Shown: positions 7,216 through 11,931 of the stretch, in pieces
How positions within the stretch are numbered: position 1 is the first letter of the stretch
How the letters are laid out: each line of letters starts with the position of its first letter
DNA from: Bacillota bacterium
GTDB taxonomy: Bacteria; Bacillota; Clostridia; Lachnospirales; Bianqueaceae
Assembly (NCBI GenBank): GCA_017474705.1
Contig: JAFVHC010000012.1
Coordinates: 1-14,973 of the forward strand
Direction of reading: 5' to 3'
Length of the DNA: 14,973 nt
The notes under the pieces: generated by a model
What the model saw: only the letters and a program-made list of their open reading frames with translations
Told to the model about the DNA's origin: nothing
The model's database searches: none
Translations under genes and position numbers: made by a program

Positions 7216-7777
7216 GATCATCTATCCGAGCGTCGGGAAACCGGCCTTGTTCATGGCGTATTTCCGCAAGGTCCTGCGCTGGTTCCTGATCGTGGCGGCC
7301 GTTGCCTGTCCCATCATCAATCTGGCGGTGGGCGGGCAGTTATGGTGCCTTGTGGCTGATTGGGTCATCCTGGGGCTTTGGGACATACTGGCCAAGCCGG
7401 ACGTCATTGAATACAGCCTCATACGCCAGACGGCCAAGATCACCATCTACGTCTGCGTACTGTTGGTATTGATCGATCAGCTGCTTGCGCCGGGATGGGC
7501 TTCCTTCGTGGTACCCATCGTAGGCTGTGGTGCCTTGATCGTTACGGTCGTGATCTTTGTGTCCGACCTGCATACGCAGAAGCAGAACATGATGCCCATG
7601 ATCTGGATGGTATTGCTGGCCTTGATCTTGAGCAGTGTGACCCTGGCGGGATGGCCGGAGAAGAGTTGGCCCATGATCGCCTTGGGCGGTCTGTCGCTTT
7701 TACTGATCATCGTCGGGTCGATCACCCTCCACAGAGAGATCCTGCTGGAGCTCAAAAAGCGTTTCCACGTCAAATAA
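7205..7777 (+). CDS. Six-helix membrane protein, DUF6320-like
   Basis: This 190-residue membrane protein has about six hydrophobic segments (roughly residues 24-42, 44-62, 79-95, 98-119, 129-148 and 155-174) and a basic C-terminus 'ELKKRFHVK'. It begins 'MNIEIIYPSVGKP'. It resembles the DUF6320 family, which I recall as commonly adjacent to HxxxDG acyltransferases like the preceding gene. Some relatives carry an N-terminal zinc ribbon, and none is visible here. The function is not known. The overlap of 11 bases with the acyltransferase suggests a joint membrane-associated acylation activity (inference). A terminator follows at once. The family name rests on recognition of sequence pattern and neighbourhood and is less certain than the membrane topology. 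Confidence 0.72.
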   Translation: MNIEIIYPSVGKPALFMAYFRKVLRWFLIVAAVACPIINLAVGGQLWCLVADWVILGLWDILAKPDVIEYSLIRQTAKITIYVCVLLVLIDQLLAPGWASFVVPIVGCGALIVTVVIFVSDLHTQKQNMMPMIWMVLLALILSSVTLAGWPEKSWPMIALGGLSLLLIIVGSITLHREILLELKKRFHVK

Positions 7778-7785
7778 ACAATGAT

Positions 7786-7826
7786 AGAACCATGAGAACG
7801 ACTACGGTTTCCATGGTTCTTTTTTG
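7786..7826 (+). terminator. Intrinsic terminator closing the MATE/acyltransferase operon
   Basis: AGAACCATG (7786-7794) pairs perfectly with CATGGTTCT (7812-7820) around a 17-nt loop, followed by a run of Ts to 7825. It lies nine bases after the stop codon and separates this operon from the alpha-glucan locus. Confidence 0.88.
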
Positions 7827-7840
7827 TTGCTTTCGTAGCA

Positions 7841-7865
7841 TTACAAAGACGTAAAAATCTTGTAA
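7841..7865. promoter_or_regulatory. Candidate upstream activator/operator site (inverted repeat)
   Basis: TTACAAAGA (7841-7849) and TCTTGTAA (7858-7865) form an inverted repeat with one extra base on the left arm. The centre is about 67 bases before the predicted transcription start of the lacI-like gene. A further TTACAA lies at 7892-7897 within the promoter spacer. The position suits a transcription factor other than the LacI-type protein, but AT-rich sequence makes chance matches likely. Confidence 0.3.
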
Positions 7866-7913
7866 AAAATTCTCAAAAAAAGTATTGATTCTTACAAATC
7901 GTTCGTATATAAT
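7862..7913 (+). promoter_or_regulatory. Strong promoter of the alpha-glucan locus, with A-tract upstream element
   Basis: TTGATT (7885-7890) and a consensus TATAAT (7908-7913) have an ideal 17-base spacer. Immediately upstream, 7862-7882 carries A-runs resembling an UP element. Transcription should start near 7920, giving a leader of about 70 bases. The LacI-type operator overlaps the predicted start. Confidence 0.85.
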
Positions 7914-7917
7914 ATGC

Positions 7918-7935
7918 TTGGAAATCGTTTTCCAA
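7918..7935. promoter_or_regulatory. LacI-type operator overlapping the transcription start
   Basis: TTGGAAATCGTTTTCCAA is an 18-base near-perfect palindrome (8 of 9 positions symmetrical) centred on CG, the hallmark of LacI/GalR operators. It begins five bases after the -10 element, so a bound repressor would block initiation. The obvious ligand is the LacI-family protein encoded directly downstream (autoregulation). The core also resembles a CcpA cre site except at its two outer bases, so catabolite control through the same site is possible. Confidence 0.8.
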
Positions 7936-7991
7936 CTCTGGTCTGGCGGGCCTGACACCATCAAAGACCCTCCGTAACATAAGGAGTCAAA

Positions 7992-8966
7992 ATGGCAGGT
8001 AAAGTTGGAATCAAAGATGTTGCTCGACTTGCCGGCGTATCAGCCGGCACGGTCACGAAAGTTCTGAAGAATTATCCGGGCATATCGGAGCGGACGAGAC
8101 AAAAGGTCCTGGCGGTGGTCGAGGAGACCGGGTATATCCCCAACACGGTGGCCAGTGCGTTGTCGACAAAACAGAACAACCGCATCGGATTGTATATCTA
8201 CATCAATGACCAGTATCAGCAGATCGATGAGATCAACATGCTGTATATCCTGGGCGCTTTTGACCGGGCAAGAAAAGAGAATCTGGAACTGGTCACGGTC
8301 TTCCATGGTTCTATTGAAAACCTGTCCAATGAAGATACGGTCCGTTACTTTCGTTCGATCCACGCGGAGACCCTCATCGTCTTCGGTATGAACAAAAACA
8401 ATGAGAAGATCCATTATCTGATGCGGGAAGGCCATATGAAAATGGTCATCATCGACGCGGAACTTAAGGATGATCATGTTTCGACCGTCATGATCGATCA
8501 TCGCAAGGCGCAGTATGAGATCGCAGACCGGATCTGCGGCCCGAAAGAGAAGGTCCTGTACCTGTGCGGCAAAGAGGATGGTTATGTCTCGGACATGCGT
8601 CTCGAAGGCATGCGGAAGCTCGCGGAGGACAAGCAGCTGGATCTGACGGTCATCAATGGAGAATTCTCTGAATCGAAAGCGTATGAGATCGTTAAAGGAC
8701 TGACCGAAGTCTATGACGTCATCGTGTGTGCCAATGATCTGATGGCCATCGGTGCCAAGCGGGCACTAGGTGAAAACACGAGCGTAAAACTAGCGGGTTT
8801 CGATGGGATCCGCCTGATGGAATATGTGGCGGACGATGTGCTCACGTGCCGGCAGGATTTCTACGAGATCGGCGGTGCGGCTGTGGAAGCGGCGGTGCAT
8901 CTGCGTCAAGGCCAGAAGGGCGAAAAAGTCCTTCTGCCATATGAGATCACCTATATCCATCGTTAA
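7992..8966 (+). CDS. LacI-family transcriptional regulator
   Basis: This is a 324-residue repressor. The N-terminal helix-turn-helix is 'IKDVARLAGVSAGTVTKVL' (about residues 7-25). The hinge helix 'NTVASALSTK' (51-60) contains L57 at the position of the LacI leucine that wedges into a central CpG, consistent with the CG-centred palindrome at 7918-7935. A periplasmic-binding-protein-like effector domain follows (about 62-324), with 'CANDLMAIGAKRAL' and 'LAGFDGIRLMEY' typical of its C-terminal lobe. AAGGAG lies 5 bases before the ATG. It heads the glucan locus, so a malto-oligosaccharide-type inducer is likely (inference). The next gene starts 64 bases later without a convincing promoter, so the regulator probably controls its own transcript, including the lipoproteins. 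Confidence 0.93.
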   Translation: MAGKVGIKDVARLAGVSAGTVTKVLKNYPGISERTRQKVLAVVEETGYIPNTVASALSTKQNNRIGLYIYINDQYQQIDEINMLYILGAFDRARKENLELVTVFHGSIENLSNEDTVRYFRSIHAETLIVFGMNKNNEKIHYLMREGHMKMVIIDAELKDDHVSTVMIDHRKAQYEIADRICGPKEKVLYLCGKEDGYVSDMRLEGMRKLAEDKQLDLTVINGEFSESKAYEIVKGLTEVYDVIVCANDLMAIGAKRALGENTSVKLAGFDGIRLMEYVADDVLTCRQDFYEIGGAAVEAAVHLRQGQKGEKVLLPYEITYIHR

Positions 8967-8979
8967 AAATGTTTGCTTT

Positions 8980-8997
8980 CAGCGGCCCAAGCCGTTG
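8980..8997 (+). other. Hairpin between the regulator gene and the binding-lipoprotein gene
   Basis: CAGCGGC (8980-8986) pairs with GCCGTTG (8991-8997) around the 4-nt loop CCAA, with one G-U pair. It is followed by AT-rich sequence without a T-run, so it is not a standard terminator. It could stabilise the 5' end of a processed lipoprotein mRNA, or act as a weak attenuator or a protein-binding palindrome. A very weak promoter-like pair (TTGCTT at 8973, TAGTAA at 8998) overlaps it, but the 19-base spacing is poor. Confidence 0.4.
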
Positions 8998-9030
8998 TAG
9001 TAATAAAATAACAGAAGAGGAGAAAAGACA

Positions 9031-9996
9031 ATGAAAAAGTTAGTAGTTGCAATGCTCGTCGCACTGATGGTACTTTCCATGGCGGCCTGCAGCAAGAAGG
9101 CAGCACCTCTGGAAGACAAAGGACATGCAGCCTGGGTCGGACATGGCCAGTATCTGCTGGCGGATGGCACTGAGAACGGTTGGAATGGTAAGGACGGCGC
9201 CGTATACGAGGCTTCCGCTCTGACCCCGATCGCTGTCAGCGACGTCAAGGCTATCGATGAAAACGTCTACAAGACTCTGTCCGGTAAAGAAGTCAAGTAT
9301 CTGTACAAGGCTGATTTCATCTTTGGTACGAACGATGCCGGATGGACCACCGATTTCGTAAAGGACGGCAAACTGTTCCGCGCTAATGGCTCTTACGCAT
9401 TCAAGATCGCTCAGTGCACGGTCGACGCGGACGGCGACACCAAGATCTATGCGGAAGACCAGTGGATCAGCGATCCGAAGACCGCTTACGCAGAGTCTCT
9501 GACGCCCGATACCTTGTTCATGCCGGTATGGCAGGAAGAGCCCGATGAATATGGTCTGAGCTGGGCCAGCAACCCGGTCGTTACCGGCGGCCCTGGTCTG
9601 TACACGCTGATCATCGCACAGTACAACAACGCTTCCGCTCCGGATGCTCCGGGCTATGGCATCGCTCTGGTCCTGAAAGAAGCAAAAGACGGCATCGCTT
9701 ATGAAGAAGTTCCGGATTTCGTGGCCGCTGATCATACCTATGGTATCGTTGGCAGCTTCGAAGGCTCCAACTGGGGTGAAGGCGAAGACGTCGCTATGGC
9801 AGCCGCCGGCGACAATGCCTGGTCCGGTGAAGTCGAACTGAAGGCCGGCGACGAATTCAAGGTCCGTGCGGACAGCGACTGGGCGTACAGCTGGGGCGAC
9901 GGTGAGAACAACCTCGTAGCCGAAGCTGACGGCACCTATGTAGTCACCATCACCTTCAATGGTATGGACGCTACTGTAGAAGCTGTTGCAAAATAA
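9031..9996 (+). CDS. Putative starch/alpha-glucan-binding lipoprotein with C-terminal SusE/SusF-like module
   Basis: This is a 321-residue exported lipoprotein: signal peptide 1-19 with lipobox 'LSMAAC' and lipidated C20. The C-terminal module (about 236-318) starts 'TYGIVGSFEGSNWGEGEDV' and continues with 'ELKAGDEFKVRADSDWAYSW' and 'GTYVVTITFNG'. This strand and aromatic pattern matches the starch-binding Ig-like modules of Bacteroidetes SusE/SusF proteins. The larger N-terminal part (about 30-228) has scattered tryptophans (W35, W51, W105, W145, W167, W178) and is not a domain I can name. No catalytic motif is visible. A GAGGAG site precedes the ATG. Codon choice looks biased towards favoured codons, suggesting high expression. 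Placed before an amylase and a pullulanase, it most likely holds alpha-glucan at the cell surface. Lipoprotein status is firm; ligand is inferred. Confidence 0.75.
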   Translation: MKKLVVAMLVALMVLSMAACSKKAAPLEDKGHAAWVGHGQYLLADGTENGWNGKDGAVYEASALTPIAVSDVKAIDENVYKTLSGKEVKYLYKADFIFGTNDAGWTTDFVKDGKLFRANGSYAFKIAQCTVDADGDTKIYAEDQWISDPKTAYAESLTPDTLFMPVWQEEPDEYGLSWASNPVVTGGPGLYTLIIAQYNNASAPDAPGYGIALVLKEAKDGIAYEEVPDFVAADHTYGIVGSFEGSNWGEGEDVAMAAAGDNAWSGEVELKAGDEFKVRADSDWAYSWGDGENNLVAEADGTYVVTITFNGMDATVEAVAK

Positions 9997-10011
9997 AAGT
10001 TTGTAAAACGG

Positions 10012-10054
10012 GGGGTAGAGGAGCTTTCTCTCAGGAAAGCCCCTTTGCCCCTTT
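10012..10054 (+). terminator. Long stable hairpin between binding lipoprotein and amylase genes (partial terminator/mRNA stabiliser)
   Basis: The arms 10012-10028 and 10035-10051 pair along 17 positions with one A-C mismatch and two G-T pairs: GGGG with CCCC at the base and GCTTTC with GAAAGC at the top, around the 6-nt loop TCTCAG. It is followed by TTTGTG, a weak T-run. It starts 15 bases after the lipoprotein stop. It could end most transcripts and let some through to the amylase and pullulanase, or protect the lipoprotein message from 3' decay. Confidence 0.65.
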
Positions 10055-10080
10055 GTGCATCGTACAAAGACTTATGCAGC

Positions 10081-10086
10081 AGGAGG
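10081..10086 (+). promoter_or_regulatory. Ribosome binding site fixing the amylase start
   Basis: AGGAGG lies 9 bases before the ATG at 10096. The in-frame ATG codons at 10045 (inside the hairpin region) and 10087 (touching the site) are therefore rejected. The chosen start also gives a normal lipoprotein signal peptide. Confidence 0.88.
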
Positions 10087-10095
10087 ATGACGAAG

Positions 10096-11916
10096 ATGAA
10101 GACAAGAAGATCGATCTTTAGTTTAGGTATGGCCATGATCCTGGTCCTTGTTCTGTTGTCCGGCTGCAAGAACCAAAAGCTGCCGAAATTCGAGGATTTC
10201 GAGGATCATTACACGGATAGCCTGCCGGAGAATGCGGAAGATGGGCTGACGCTGCACGCCTTCAACTGGACATACAATGAGATCCGTGAGAATCTTCCGA
10301 ATATCAGAGACGCAGGTTTTAAAAACGTTTTGACCATGCCGGTGCAGACGCCGAAAAGCAGCGGTTCCGCCTGGTGGGCTTTCTATCAGCCCTTGAGCTT
10401 CACGATCGGGGAAAGGTCCTATCTGGGCACGAAAGAGGAGCTGACCGCCCTGTGCAGCGAGGCGGAGCAGTATGGGATCTGCATCCTGGCCGATATCGTC
10501 GTCAACCATATGGCCAATTCGGATGGCGTTACGATGGAAGCGGACGGTACCCCGGTCATTTCACCAGAGATCGAGGATTATGAACCGCTGATCTATCGCA
10601 ACCGCAATGAGGATGTGGACGGGATCGGCGTCACGTTCCATCACAACACATCTGCGCGAGGATCCGGCGCAGAGACACAGAACTATCCCTATGGGGCGCT
10701 TCCGGATCTGAATACATCCAATCCCTATGTGCAGGAGCGTGTCCGCTCGCTGCTAATGGAATGCATCGATGTGGGTATCGATGGGTTCCGCTTTGACGCG
10801 GCCAAGCACGTGGAAACGTCATCTGACCCGGACTATCCGAGCGATTTCTGGGAGCAGACGCTGGAGCCGGCCAAAGAATATTATCACCAGAAGACGGGCA
10901 AGAATCTGTATGCCTATGGTGAGATCCTGAATTCTCCTATGGCCAGAGGGTTGGAGAATTACACCAAGTATATGCGCATCACGGACGACGGGTTCACTGC
11001 GCAGTTCAAAAATGTGTTTGCAACAAAAGATCCGACGAAGATCCTGAACGCGATCCTGAAGACTTCGGATGCGACACAATTGATCGCCTGGGTGGAGAGC
11101 CACGATGAATACGTGACGGACAGCACCCATTATTCCGACGTGCGCATCGCCAAGTACTGGTCGGTGATCGCCGCAAAGAAGGGACTGGGCGGCCTGTATC
11201 TGGCCCGCCCCACGGACGATCTGACCGTCGGACAGATCGGTTCCCGTGCGTTTGAAAGTGAATATACAGCGGCTGTCAATCATTTCCACAACCGCTTTTA
11301 CGCGGCAGATTCCTACGAATCCGCCTCTGATACATATTATATCGTGGAGAAGGTCGCTGCCGATGACCAAGGTGTGCTGATCCTGAACGTGGGCGACGTC
11401 GATACGAAGAAGACCGTGTCCGTGCCGGTACCGCATCTGGAAGATGGGAATTATTATGATCAGCTGACCGGCAGTCGGGTGGTCGTCAGCAAGCACACGG
11501 CATACGTAAACTTTGAGGAAAACGGCATGGCCGTGGTCACACGTTCCAAAAAAACAGAAAAGCCTGAGAGTTCAGAAGAGAAGTCCAAGCCTGAGTCAAA
11601 GGAGTCTGAAGCGCAGCCTGCGGCTTCTGCGGACGGCCGTTTTGAGGTCCGCGGCCTGGCGGATGAGTATCTGGACGGCAGCTACGAACTGTACATCTGG
11701 TACTGGCAGCCGGGTAAGTGGAGCCAGGACTTCGAGATCAAGGACGGGGTCATGCTGGTGGATACCACCGGCATGGAAGGATTTCTGCTGGCCGTCTTGG
11801 AAAAAGGGTATCAGGTGACGAACGTCAATGAGTGGGACAATAACGTCCTCCGGCAGAGCATCGACATCAAGGGAGATGCGCTGCAGCAGGGCTATGTGGA
11901 TATGTCAGGCTTCTAA
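10096..11916 (+). CDS. GH13 alpha-amylase lipoprotein, AmyE-like (GH13_28 type) with C-terminal putative binding module
   Basis: This 606-residue enzyme hydrolyses internal alpha-1,4 bonds of starch. Lipobox 'LLSGC' gives lipidated C24. The catalytic barrel (about 50-395) shows all GH13 regions: 'DIVVNH' (133-138), 'GFRFDAAKH' (230-238) with nucleophile D234, 'YGEIL' with acid/base E276, and 'VESHDEY' with D338. 'GLTLHAFNW', 'GFRFDAAKH' and 'WVESHD' closely match Bacillus subtilis AmyE, hence GH13_28 type. A beta domain follows (about 405-483), then a Ser/Glu/Lys-rich linker (484-512). The 90-residue C-terminal module (about 515-606), with 'ELYIWYWQPGKWSQDF', is probably carbohydrate-binding; CBM26 would match AmyE but I cannot confirm it. 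The gene is probably cotranscribed with the pullulanase, starting 15 bases later. Confidence 0.93.
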   Translation: MKTRRSIFSLGMAMILVLVLLSGCKNQKLPKFEDFEDHYTDSLPENAEDGLTLHAFNWTYNEIRENLPNIRDAGFKNVLTMPVQTPKSSGSAWWAFYQPLSFTIGERSYLGTKEELTALCSEAEQYGICILADIVVNHMANSDGVTMEADGTPVISPEIEDYEPLIYRNRNEDVDGIGVTFHHNTSARGSGAETQNYPYGALPDLNTSNPYVQERVRSLLMECIDVGIDGFRFDAAKHVETSSDPDYPSDFWEQTLEPAKEYYHQKTGKNLYAYGEILNSPMARGLENYTKYMRITDDGFTAQFKNVFATKDPTKILNAILKTSDATQLIAWVESHDEYVTDSTHYSDVRIAKYWSVIAAKKGLGGLYLARPTDDLTVGQIGSRAFESEYTAAVNHFHNRFYAADSYESASDTYYIVEKVAADDQGVLILNVGDVDTKKTVSVPVPHLEDGNYYDQLTGSRVVVSKHTAYVNFEENGMAVVTRSKKTEKPESSEEKSKPESKESEAQPAASADGRFEVRGLADEYLDGSYELYIWYWQPGKWSQDFEIKDGVMLVDTTGMEGFLLAVLEKGYQVTNVNEWDNNVLRQSIDIKGDALQQGYVDMSGF

Positions 11917-11931
11917 AGCCGGGAGGATGCG

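Noticed and set aside
10045..10095. A longer N-terminus for the amylase starting at 10045
   Set aside because: That ATG lies within the long hairpin and has no ribosome binding site. It would put 17 residues before a normal lipoprotein signal peptide. AGGAGG at 10081-10086 supports the start at 10096.
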